NCBI GenBank assembly: GCA_019116345.1
Contig: DXBV01000015.1
Coordinates: 1-42,752, forward strand
Reading direction: 5' to 3'
DNA: 42,752 nucleotides
DNA from: Candidatus Allofournierella merdipullorum
GTDB taxonomy: Bacteria; Bacillota; Clostridia; Oscillospirales; Ruminococcaceae
Under the pieces are notes generated by a model, which worked only from the letters and a program-made list of their open reading frames with translations, had not been told where the DNA came from and made no database searches. How positions within the stretch are numbered: position 1 is the first letter of the stretch; the number at the start of each line of letters is the position of its first letter. Both the position numbers and the translations under genes were made by a program. Below are positions 16,570-23,505 of the stretch, in pieces.

Positions 16570-17787
16570 TCAAAGGGTGATGTGCCGGGGCACGCCGTTC
16601 ACGAACATGGGGGTCAGCTCGCCCTGGATCAGCGGCCGGGCGTAAGCCTCGAAGGCGGCGTTCACGTGCATGCCGTCCGGATCGATCCACTCCAGCGGCA
16701 CGGTCTTTTCCGCGTTGGCCACCTTGTGCACGTCCACCAGTTCGGTGCCGCACAGATAGGGCTGGTCGCTGAGGCGGGTCAGCGCCGCCATGCAGCCGGT
16801 GCGGCCTTCCAGCGCGGCGCGCACTGCCGCGCCGCCCACCCGGTAGGCTTCGCTGATGTCGGTGCGGCTGGCCAGATGCCCCGCGCACCGCTGCAGGGTG
16901 GAAAGCTCGATGGCGCGGCTCTTGCAGCCCAGCTCCTGCTGGATGAGCCCCGCCAGATACCGGCTGGTGCCGGAGAGCATGGCCTTGTGGCCAAAGGCGT
17001 CCAGCTGGCCGCCCTCGCCTGCCAAATCGCACAGGAAGCGGCCCTCCCGGTCCTTTACGCCCTCGCTGGCGGCAATGATGACATTCTCCTTCTGCTTTTG
17101 CAGCCGGTCCACCCGCCGCAGGAACAGCTTCGGGTCAAAGGGGATCTCCGGCAGCAGAATGAGGTCCGGCCCGTCGCAGTCGTCGCCCTTGGCCAGGCTC
17201 GCCGCGCCCGCCAGCCAGCCGGCGTGGCGGCCCATGATCTCCGCCACCGTCACGCTGCGCAGGTCGTAGGCGCTGGAATCCCGGATGATCTCCTTCATGA
17301 TGGTGGCGATGTACTTCGCCGCCGAGCCGAAGCCGGGAGCGTGGTCGGTGCAGACCAGGTCGTTGTCGATGGTCTTGGGCACGCCCACAAAACGAATGGG
17401 GCTGCCGATGGCCTCGCCGTAAGCGGAGAGCTTGGCGATGGTGTCCATGCTGTCGTTGCCGCCGATGTAGAGCACCGCGTCCACCTGATAGCGGGCGAAC
17501 AGCTCAAACAGCGTCTCGTACACCTCATCTCCCACCACCGGCTCAGGCAGCTTGTAGCGGCAGCTGCCGAGATAGGAGGAGGGGGTGCGCTTGAGCAGCT
17601 CGATGGCCAGATCGTTGTCGAACAGGCGGGAGAGATCCGCCACCTGGCCCTTCAAAAGCCCTTCGATGCCGTGCTGCATGCCCAGCACCCGCACCGCGCC
17701 GCAGCTGCGGGCGGTCTCAAACACGCCGGCGAGGCTGGCGTTGATGACGGCGGTGGGACCGCCGCTCTGACCTACCATGAAATTCAT
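16570..17787 (-). CDS. pfp: Pyrophosphate-type 6-phosphofructokinase
   Basis: A 405-residue phosphofructokinase starting MNFMVGQSGGPTAVIN. The phosphoryl-donor site reads G109-G110-N111-D112-S113 where ATP enzymes have GGDGS. The motif P137-K138-T139-I-D-N-D carries the lysine typical of PPi-dependent enzymes instead of the glycine of ATP enzymes. Both point to pyrophosphate as donor. N111 in place of the usual aspartate is noteworthy. MGRHAGWLAG is the substrate-binding segment. ATG 17787 has AAAGGAAG upstream; an in-frame GTG 54 bases earlier lies almost on the promoter and is unlikely. The enzyme makes fructose 1,6-bisphosphate reversibly in glycolysis. It is monocistronic, leaving from a promoter shared with the DUF4349 gene. 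Confidence 0.93.
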   Translation of the reverse strand: MNFMVGQSGGPTAVINASLAGVFETARSCGAVRVLGMQHGIEGLLKGQVADLSRLFDNDLAIELLKRTPSSYLGSCRYKLPEPVVGDEVYETLFELFARYQVDAVLYIGGNDSMDTIAKLSAYGEAIGSPIRFVGVPKTIDNDLVCTDHAPGFGSAAKYIATIMKEIIRDSSAYDLRSVTVAEIMGRHAGWLAGAASLAKGDDCDGPDLILLPEIPFDPKLFLRRVDRLQKQKENVIIAASEGVKDREGRFLCDLAGEGGQLDAFGHKAMLSGTSRYLAGLIQQELGCKSRAIELSTLQRCAGHLASRTDISEAYRVGGAAVRAALEGRTGCMAALTRLSDQPYLCGTELVDVHKVANAEKTVPLEWIDPDGMHVNAAFEAYARPLIQGELTPMFVNGVPRHITL

Positions 17788-17829
17788 CGGCACACTTCCT
17801 TTACCCTTCGTTGTCCTGGCCGGCAGCCC

Positions 17830-17879
17830 TTGTGCCGGCACGCCCTGCCCATTATACTGTATTTAAAGGGCGGGCGCAA
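17830..17879. promoter_or_regulatory. Overlapping divergent promoters for pfp and the DUF4349 gene
   Basis: Minus strand: TTGCGC (17879-17874), 17-bp spacer, TATAAT (17856-17851), driving pfp. Plus strand: TTGTGC (17830-17835), 17-bp spacer, TATACT (17853-17858), driving the lipoprotein gene. The two -10 boxes overlap by four base pairs in the symmetric word ATTATACT, so polymerase bound one way would block the other. Confidence 0.7.
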
Positions 17880-17963
17880 TAATCCGCGGCGCCCTTTCGT
17901 TTAAAAAGCAGAGGAGCCCGCGGCCGCAGGGCCGGGGCAAGGAGATAAAAAGGAGGGAACACC

Positions 17964-18935
17964 ATGAAACGGGCAATGAGTCTTCTGCTGGCGGCGGCGC
18001 TGTGCGCCGGGCTGCTGGTTGGATGCGGGGCGTCGTCGGGCGGTACGGCTGCCGCCATGCCAAACTCGACCGTCGTCGAAGAGGGAAGCTTGGACTTCGC
18101 CACCGGCGAGGCTGCCGACGCCGGCCTTTCCGGCACCGAGGCGGACCGTCTTTCCCCCAATGACGGGCGCAAGATCATCTACAACGCTTCGCTGGAGATG
18201 GAGACCGAAGAGTTCGACGCCACCCGTGACAAGCTGCTCAAAGCCGCGTCCGACGCCGACGCCTGGGTGCAGGGCAGCGACGAGGGCGGCAGCGCCGAGA
18301 ACGGCAGCCGCTGGGTGCGCTATACCTTCCGGGTGCCCAGCGAAAGCTACGCCGACTTTCTGAACGACGCCTCCGCCGCGGGCAGCGTGACCTACAAGAG
18401 CGAGACCACCGAGGACATCACCGCTGATTATGTGGACCTGGAAGCGCGGCTGGAGAGCCTGCGCACCCAGGAAGCCCGCCTGCTGGAACTGGCGGGCCAG
18501 GCGGGGGATTTGGCGGACCTTTTGGCCATCGAGGAGCAGCTGGCCCAGGTGCGCTATGAAATCGAAAGCTACACCGGGCAGCAGCGGGTCTACGACAGCC
18601 TGCTGGCCTACTCCACCGTGGACGTCTCGCTGGACGAGGTGCGGGTGCTCACCCCCGTGAGCAACAACTTCGGCTCCCGCGCCGTCACCGCCTTCAAGGA
18701 GAGCTGGCACAACTTCGCAAACGGCGTGCAGGACGTGGCCATCGGCGTCATTTATCTGCTGCCGGTGCTGCTGGTGCTGGCGGTCATCGTGCTGGTGGTG
18801 CTTGTCCTCCTTCGTGCGGCGCGCCGCCGCCGGCCGCAAAAACCCATCCAGCCGCCGCCTGCGCCTCCGGCACAGGTCCCCGGCACAGGGACGGCGGGGG
18901 AGAAGCCCGCGCCGAAATACGGCCCTGAAAAGTAA
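17964..18935 (+). CDS. DUF4349 lipoprotein
   Basis: A 323-residue surface lipoprotein. Residues 1-20 are a basic then hydrophobic signal peptide ending in the lipobox LLVG-C21. A low-complexity linker follows, then a DUF4349 domain (about 70-250) starting KIIYNASLEMETEEFD, with a coiled-coil stretch around LEARLESLRTQEARLLELAG. A single membrane segment (about 258-282) and an arginine-rich tail followed by prolines end the protein, so it would be held at both ends. AAAAGGAGG precedes ATG 17964. It leaves from the pfp-shared divergent promoter and ends at its own terminator. The function of DUF4349 proteins is not known. Confidence 0.88.
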   Translation: MKRAMSLLLAAALCAGLLVGCGASSGGTAAAMPNSTVVEEGSLDFATGEAADAGLSGTEADRLSPNDGRKIIYNASLEMETEEFDATRDKLLKAASDADAWVQGSDEGGSAENGSRWVRYTFRVPSESYADFLNDASAAGSVTYKSETTEDITADYVDLEARLESLRTQEARLLELAGQAGDLADLLAIEEQLAQVRYEIESYTGQQRVYDSLLAYSTVDVSLDEVRVLTPVSNNFGSRAVTAFKESWHNFANGVQDVAIGVIYLLPVLLVLAVIVLVVLVLLRAARRRRPQKPIQPPPAPPAQVPGTGTAGEKPAPKYGPEK

Positions 18936-18946
18936 ATCGTGAACCG

Positions 18947-18978
18947 AAAGCGCAGGGCAGGCTTGCCCTGCGCTTTTT
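18947..18978 (+). terminator. Intrinsic terminator after the DUF4349 gene
   Basis: A 13-bp stem, 18947-18959 with 18964-18976, around GGCT, ending in TTTTT. Confidence 0.92.
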
Positions 18979-19022
18979 GCATATCGGAGATTTTTACAAA
19001 AAAATCTCGTGGAAAATGCCAG

Positions 19023-19052
19023 TTGCGCCCCGGTGGAAATCGTGCTAATAAT
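19023..19052 (+). promoter_or_regulatory. Glycerate kinase promoter
   Basis: TTGCGC (19023-19028), 18-bp spacer, AATAAT (19047-19052) preceded by TG near 19043. The predicted start is near 19059, about 10 bases before the TTGTATACAA palindrome. Confidence 0.6.
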
Positions 19053-19068
19053 GAACTAACAATGGGTT

Positions 19069-19078
19069 TTGTATACAA
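19069..19078. promoter_or_regulatory. GntR-type operator, copy 1
   Basis: The perfect 10-bp palindrome TTGTATACAA, about 11 bases downstream of the predicted transcription start of the glycerate kinase gene. The same ten bases recur at 20561-20570. They equal the core of the published Bacillus subtilis gluconate operator (ATACTTGTATACAAGTAT). Confidence 0.75.
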
Positions 19079-19125
19079 TCCAGGGCCGGCTCTGCCGGCA
19101 CACAGCTTTGAAGGAGGAAGATCCC

Positions 19126-20367
19126 ATGGCCACATTGCGCGAAGACGCGGACAAGATCATCGGGGCTGCGCTGGAAGCTGCCCTGCCCGATAACGCGGTG
19201 AAAAAAGCGTTGGAGGGGCATTCCTTCAGCGGCGGCCGGGTGCGGCTGGTGGCCGCGGGCAAGGCGGCCTGGCAGATGGCGAAGACCGCCAGCGACCTGC
19301 TGGGCAGCCGCATCGAGGCGGGCGTCGTTGTGACCAAATACGGCCACAGCATGGGCTCCATCGCCAATTTCGACATCTGGGAGGCCGGCCATCCCGTGCC
19401 GGACGAAAACAGCTTCCGGGGCGCGCAGGCGGCCATCGACCTGGTGAAGGACCTCACCGCCGAGGACACGGTGCTGTTCCTCGTTTCCGGCGGCGGCTCG
19501 GCTTTGTTTGAAAAGACGCTGGTAAGCGGCGAGGAGTTGGCGGACATCACCAAACAGCTGCTTGCCTGCGGGGCGGACATCGTGGAGATCAACACCCTGC
19601 GCAAGCGCCTCTCCGCGGTGAAGGGCGGCAAATTCGCCCAGATCTGCGCCCCGGCCCAGGTGTACAGCATCGTCCTTTCGGACATCCTGGGCGATCCGCT
19701 GGACATGATCGCCTCCGGCCCCGCCTATCCCGACTCCTCCACCGCCGCCGACGCCAAGGCCATCATTGCGAAATACGGCCTGAAGATGAGCGAGGCGGCC
19801 CTGGGGCTGATGGAGGTAGAGACCCCCAAACAGCTGGACAACGTGACCACAAAGATCACCGGCAGCGTGCGGCAGCTGTGCGCCGCCGCAAAGACCGCCT
19901 GCCAGAAGCTGGGCTACGAGCCGGTGGTCCTCACCGACTGCCTGGCCTGTGAAGCCCGGGAGGCCGGCGCCTTTTTGGGCGCCATTGCCCGCACCCACGC
20001 CGAGGCCGACCACTCCCTGGCTTTCATCGCCGGCGGCGAGACGGTGGTGCACCTCACCGGCACGGGCAAAGGCGGCCGCAACCAGGAACTGGCGCTGGGC
20101 GCGGCCCAGGGCATCGCCGGGCTTTCCGGCGCGGCGGTGTTCAGCGTGGGCAGCGACGGCACCGACGGCCCCACCGACGCCGCCGGCGGCTATGTGGACT
20201 ATACCACCGCCTCCCGCCTGAAGGAGCAGGGCGTGGACATTTTTGAGGTCCTGAAAAACAACGACGCCTATCACGCCCTGCAAAAAGTGGGCGGCCTGGT
20301 GATGACCGGCCCCACCGGCACCAACGTGAACGACGTGGCGGTGCTGCTGCTCAAGCGTGAAATTTAA
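19126..20367 (+). CDS. Glycerate 2-kinase (type II, GckA/MOFRL family)
   Basis: A 413-residue cytosolic kinase that makes 2-phosphoglycerate from D-glycerate, feeding lower glycolysis. Family marks are VRLVAAGKAAWQMA, EAGHPVPDENS, LVSGGGSALFE, NTLRKRLSAVKGGKFA and the C-terminal MOFRL-like part LAFIAGGETVVHLTGTG followed by SVGSDGTDGPTDAAGG. ATG 19126 follows AAGGAGGA. It has its own promoter with the operator TTGTATACAA and its own terminator. It is therefore a separate transcript from the larA operon that starts 270 bases on, but apparently under the same repressor. Glycerate kinases close several sugar-acid pathways that release tartronate semialdehyde or glyceraldehyde, which fits the neighbours. 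Confidence 0.92.
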   Translation: MATLREDADKIIGAALEAALPDNAVKKALEGHSFSGGRVRLVAAGKAAWQMAKTASDLLGSRIEAGVVVTKYGHSMGSIANFDIWEAGHPVPDENSFRGAQAAIDLVKDLTAEDTVLFLVSGGGSALFEKTLVSGEELADITKQLLACGADIVEINTLRKRLSAVKGGKFAQICAPAQVYSIVLSDILGDPLDMIASGPAYPDSSTAADAKAIIAKYGLKMSEAALGLMEVETPKQLDNVTTKITGSVRQLCAAAKTACQKLGYEPVVLTDCLACEAREAGAFLGAIARTHAEADHSLAFIAGGETVVHLTGTGKGGRNQELALGAAQGIAGLSGAAVFSVGSDGTDGPTDAAGGYVDYTTASRLKEQGVDIFEVLKNNDAYHALQKVGGLVMTGPTGTNVNDVAVLLLKREI

Positions 20368-20397
20368 TACAACCTAAAACGAGAAAATATCCATCCG

Positions 20398-20434
20398 CAA
20401 CCGGCGGGCCTTGTGCCCCGCCGGTTGTTCTTTT
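20398..20434 (+). terminator. Intrinsic terminator after glycerate kinase
   Basis: An 11-bp stem, 20398-20408 with 20417-20427, an 8-nt loop, then TTCTTTTA. Confidence 0.8.
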
Positions 20435-20512
20435 ATTCATGCTTCGTTCATATACTGAATTGTGAATCTGCACGATTTCCATGGTCATATTGCTAAAATT
20501 TGCGTAAAATTG

Positions 20513-20542
20513 TTGACATCTGACAAATTAAGGATTAAAGTT
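20513..20542 (+). promoter_or_regulatory. larA operon promoter
   Basis: TTGACA (20513-20518), 18-bp spacer, TAAAGT (20537-20542). The predicted start near 20549 places the TTGTATACAA operator at about +13, the same geometry as at the kinase gene. The region 20440-20636 is markedly AT-rich. CATAAT at 20597-20602 is a weaker alternative -10. Confidence 0.6.
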
Positions 20543-20560
20543 AAGGTGTCACAGCGGAAA

Positions 20561-20570
20561 TTGTATACAA
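20561..20570. promoter_or_regulatory. GntR-type operator, copy 2
   Basis: TTGTATACAA, identical to 19069-19078, lying between the larA promoter and the larA ribosome site, where a bound repressor would block transcription. Confidence 0.75.
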
Positions 20571-20636
20571 AATGCAATTTGCGAAAAACTTTCCGACATA
20601 ATACTTTTTTTGCATGGAGAAAGAAGGAGAACGACG

Positions 20637-21914
20637 ATGAAAACCATCAAGATCCCTTATTACACCTCCACTTTGGACCTGCATGTGGACGAGGCCAACC
20701 TGAAGGCTGTCGTCACCGCGAAAATGCACGAGTACAAAGCGGCCAAGAGCGAAGCGGAACTGGTGAAGGACGCCCTGGCGCATCCCATCGGTTCCAAGAC
20801 CCTGCGGGAGCTGGCGGTGGGCAAAAAGAAGGTCACCCTGGTCACCAGCGACCACACCCGGGCGGTGCCCAGCAAACTGACCCTGCCCATCCTGCTGGAG
20901 GAGATCCGCGCCGGCAACCCGGACGCGGACATCACCATCCTCATCGGCACCGGCCTGCACCGGCCCACCACCGAGGCGGAGCAGCGGCGCATGTTCGGCG
21001 ACGCCATCGTGGACAACGAGAAGATCGCCGTGAACAACGCCTTTGTGCCGGAGGATTTCGTCAAGGTGTGCGACCTGCCCAGCGGCGCCGAGTTCTTCTG
21101 CAACAAGATCGCCGTGGACTGCGACCTGCTGGTCTGCGAGGGCTTCATCGAGCCCCACTTCTTCGCCGGCTTCTCCGGCGGGCGCAAGAGCATCCTGCCC
21201 GGCATCTGCAACGCCGCCACCGTGAACGAGAACCACAGCTACAAGGCCATCGCCGATCCCCACTCGGTCACCGGCGTGCTGGAGGGCAACCCCATCCACA
21301 AAGACATGGTCTGCGCCGCCCGCGCGGTGAACGTGCAGTTCATCATGAACGTGGCGCTGGACGGTGAGAAGAAGGTCGTGGCCGCCTGGGCCGGCGATCT
21401 GGAAGAGGCTCACGCCGCCGGTGTGCAGTTCATCCGCGAGCAGAGCCAGTGCCCCAGCATCGAGGGCGACATCGTCATCACCTCCAACGGCGGCTATCCC
21501 CTGGACCAGAACCTCTACCAGAGCCCCAAGGCGGTGGCCACCGCCGAGGCCTGCGCCGGTGAGGACGGCGTCATCATCATGTGCTGCTCCTGCTGCGACG
21601 GCATGGGCGGCACCAACTTCGAAAAGCTCATCACTCTGGGCACCGTGGACGAGATCGACAGCTATCTGTCCAAGATCCCGCCCAAGGAGACCATCTCCGA
21701 ACAGTGGTGCCCCCAGATCTACTCCCGCATCCTGCGCCACCACAAGGTGATCCTGGTCACCACGTACCTGGATCCCGAAGAGGTGCGCAAGGCCAACATG
21801 ATCCCCGCCTCCACCCCGGACGAGGCGCTGGAGATCGCCTATGGCATCAAGGGCAAGGACGCCAGCGTCGTTGTGATTCCCGACGGCGTGAGCGTGATGG
21901 CCGTGAAAGGCTGA
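20637..21914 (+). CDS. larA: LarA-family nickel-pincer 2-hydroxyacid racemase/epimerase
   Basis: A 425-residue enzyme of the lactate racemase family, which uses a nickel pincer nucleotide bound to a lysine. Counted from the ATG at 20637, the residues known from Lactobacillus plantarum LarA occur at the same numbers: D72 and R75, H108, H174 (catalytic base), K184 (cofactor attachment), H200 (nickel ligand), Q295 and K298. The tryptophan near 358 is at 357. The protein should therefore be active and not a relic. Family members act on lactate, malate, other short hydroxyacids or at C2 of gluconate, so the name does not fix the substrate. Cofactor genes larB, larC and larE are not in this window. 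AAGGAG precedes the ATG. The UxaA-type subunits follow after 21 bases in one operon. Confidence 0.93.
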   Translation: MKTIKIPYYTSTLDLHVDEANLKAVVTAKMHEYKAAKSEAELVKDALAHPIGSKTLRELAVGKKKVTLVTSDHTRAVPSKLTLPILLEEIRAGNPDADITILIGTGLHRPTTEAEQRRMFGDAIVDNEKIAVNNAFVPEDFVKVCDLPSGAEFFCNKIAVDCDLLVCEGFIEPHFFAGFSGGRKSILPGICNAATVNENHSYKAIADPHSVTGVLEGNPIHKDMVCAARAVNVQFIMNVALDGEKKVVAAWAGDLEEAHAAGVQFIREQSQCPSIEGDIVITSNGGYPLDQNLYQSPKAVATAEACAGEDGVIIMCCSCCDGMGGTNFEKLITLGTVDEIDSYLSKIPPKETISEQWCPQIYSRILRHHKVILVTTYLDPEEVRKANMIPASTPDEALEIAYGIKGKDASVVVIPDGVSVMAVKG

Positions 21915-21935
21915 ATTGAGCAAAGGAGAACAGCT

Positions 21936-22238
21936 ATGGATCTGAAACTTGCGCTGAAAGTCAGCGACAAAGACAACGTTGCCACCATCTTCGCCGACGG
22001 CATCGTGGACGGCACCGAAGTGGAGATCCGCGACAAGCGGGGCGACAGCGAAAAGGTGAACGTCATCGGCGATGTTCCCTTCGGCCACAAGATCGCCGTG
22101 CGCGACATCCACAAGGGCGAGCTGATCATGAAGTACGGCGAGGAGATCGGCATCGCCACCAAAGAGATCAAAAAAGGCGAATACGTGCACATCCACAACC
22201 TGGACAGCATGCGCGGCCGCGGCGACTGGAAGGAGTAA
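21936..22238 (+). CDS. UxaA-family dehydratase small subunit (SAF domain)
   Basis: A 100-residue protein matching the N-terminal SAF-like domain of altronate/galactarate dehydratases and the small subunit SuyA of sulfolactate sulfo-lyase. It starts MDLKLALKVSDKDNVATIF and has the typical centre GHKIAVRDIHKGELIMKYG, then IGIATKEIKKGEYVHIHN. It lacks the catalytic domain, which is supplied by the next gene only 5 bases downstream. AAAGGAG precedes ATG 21936. In the fused enzymes this domain helps bind substrate and the metal through its histidines. Here the two parts are separate genes. Confidence 0.9.
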   Translation: MDLKLALKVSDKDNVATIFADGIVDGTEVEIRDKRGDSEKVNVIGDVPFGHKIAVRDIHKGELIMKYGEEIGIATKEIKKGEYVHIHNLDSMRGRGDWKE

Positions 22239-22243
22239 GCGAT

Positions 22244-23407
22244 ATGGAATTTATGGGTTATGTGCGCCCGGACGGCAAGGTGGGCGCGCGCAACTATGTG
22301 GGCGTTATCCCCAGCGTGACCTGCGCCAACGACGTGGCCCAGGCCATCTGCCGCCAGGTCATGGGCACCGTGTCCTTCCTGCACCACCAGGGCTGCTGCC
22401 AGATGCCGCCCGACCTGGAGCGGGTCACCGACACCCTCATCAGCCTGGGCAAGAGCCCCAACCTGGCCAGCGTGCTGGTGGTCAGCCTGGGCTGCGAGGG
22501 CACCGACCATGAGCGCATGGTCAAGGAGATCGCCGCCACCGGCAAGCATGTGGAGATCATCCACATCCAGGAGCTGGGCGGCGTGTCCAAGGCCATCCAG
22601 GCCGGCACCGACATCGCCCGCCGTCTGGTCATCGAGGCCTCCGGCCTGCAGCGTCAGCCGGTGGACGTGTCCAACATCGTCATGGCCATCAAGTGCGGCG
22701 CGTCCGACACCACCAGCGGCATGGCTTCCAACTGCGTGATCGGCTATGTGGCCGACAAGCTGGTGGACCTCGGGGCCACCGTCATCTTCGGCGAGACCAC
22801 CGAGTTCATCGGCGGCGAGCATCTGCTGGCCCGCCGCGCCGTCTCCAAGGAAGTGGGCGATAAGATCTTCAAGATCGTCAACGACATGGAGAACCGGGCC
22901 AAGGCCATCGGCTGCGACATGCGCAAAGGCCAGCCCACCCCCGGCAACATCGCCGGCGGCCTGTCCAGCATCGAGGAAAAGACCCTGGGCGCCATCGTGA
23001 AATCCGGCACCCGTCCCATCCAGGGCGTGCTGGACTACCCCGAGTTCGTCACCAACCAGAAGGGCCTGTGGATCAAGGACACCCCGGGCCGCGAGCCTGA
23101 GATCCTCACCGGCATGGCCGCCACCGGCGCGCAGTTCATGATGTTCAGCACCGGCCGCGGCGCGCCCCAGGGCTTCCCCTGCATGCCTGTGGTCAAGATC
23201 TGCGGCAACCCCATCACCTACCCCCGCATGGAGCAGGATATGGACCTGAACGCCGGCCTCATCATCACCGGCGACAAGACCATCGAGCAGGTGGGCGAGG
23301 AAGCCTTCGCCAAGGCCCTGCGCACCCTCTCCGGCGAGATGACCAAGAACGAGGCCATCCAGTACGTCAGTTCCATCGACATCCACTGCCTGGGCCCGGT
23401 CATCTGA
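22244..23407 (+). CDS. UxaA-family dehydratase large subunit
   Basis: A 387-residue protein equal to the C-terminal catalytic domain of altronate/galactarate dehydratases. It opens GYVRPDGKVGARNYVGVIPSV as in UxaA and GarD. Cysteines and histidines suited to iron binding lie in FLHHQGCCQ, SLGCEGTDHE, IKCGASDTTSG and MPVVKICGNP. Together with the small subunit it should remove water (or sulfite in SuyAB-type enzymes) from the C2-C3 position of a hydroxyacid, giving a 2-keto-3-deoxy acid or pyruvate. I cannot tell aldonate, aldarate and sulfolactate enzymes apart by eye. It sits between larA and the GntP permease; a 98-base gap with a small GC hairpin (23425-23440) follows. Confidence 0.9.
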   Translation: MEFMGYVRPDGKVGARNYVGVIPSVTCANDVAQAICRQVMGTVSFLHHQGCCQMPPDLERVTDTLISLGKSPNLASVLVVSLGCEGTDHERMVKEIAATGKHVEIIHIQELGGVSKAIQAGTDIARRLVIEASGLQRQPVDVSNIVMAIKCGASDTTSGMASNCVIGYVADKLVDLGATVIFGETTEFIGGEHLLARRAVSKEVGDKIFKIVNDMENRAKAIGCDMRKGQPTPGNIAGGLSSIEEKTLGAIVKSGTRPIQGVLDYPEFVTNQKGLWIKDTPGREPEILTGMAATGAQFMMFSTGRGAPQGFPCMPVVKICGNPITYPRMEQDMDLNAGLIITGDKTIEQVGEEAFAKALRTLSGEMTKNEAIQYVSSIDIHCLGPVI

Positions 23408-23424
23408 CCTTTTTTCCCGTTTCC

Positions 23425-23440
23425 CGGCGCGGGGCCGCGC
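23425..23440 (+). other. GC hairpin in the gap before the permease gene
   Basis: GGCGCG and CGCGCC form a 6-bp stem around GGGC with no T run after it. It could protect the upstream mRNA end or weaken the reading into the permease gene. No separate promoter for the permease is convincing. Confidence 0.3.
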
Positions 23441-23505
23441 CAGCTGATATGTTACACATTCCCAATGGCAAAATTCATTTGATTGTTTGAGAAGGAGTGA
23501 ATCAT

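Noticed and set aside
21936..23407. Naming the UxaA pair as sulfolactate sulfo-lyase SuyAB
   Set aside because: The split gene layout fits SuyAB, but altronate- and galactarate-type enzymes can also be split and the GntP/GntR/kinase context favours a sugar acid. By eye the families cannot be separated, so I kept the general name.
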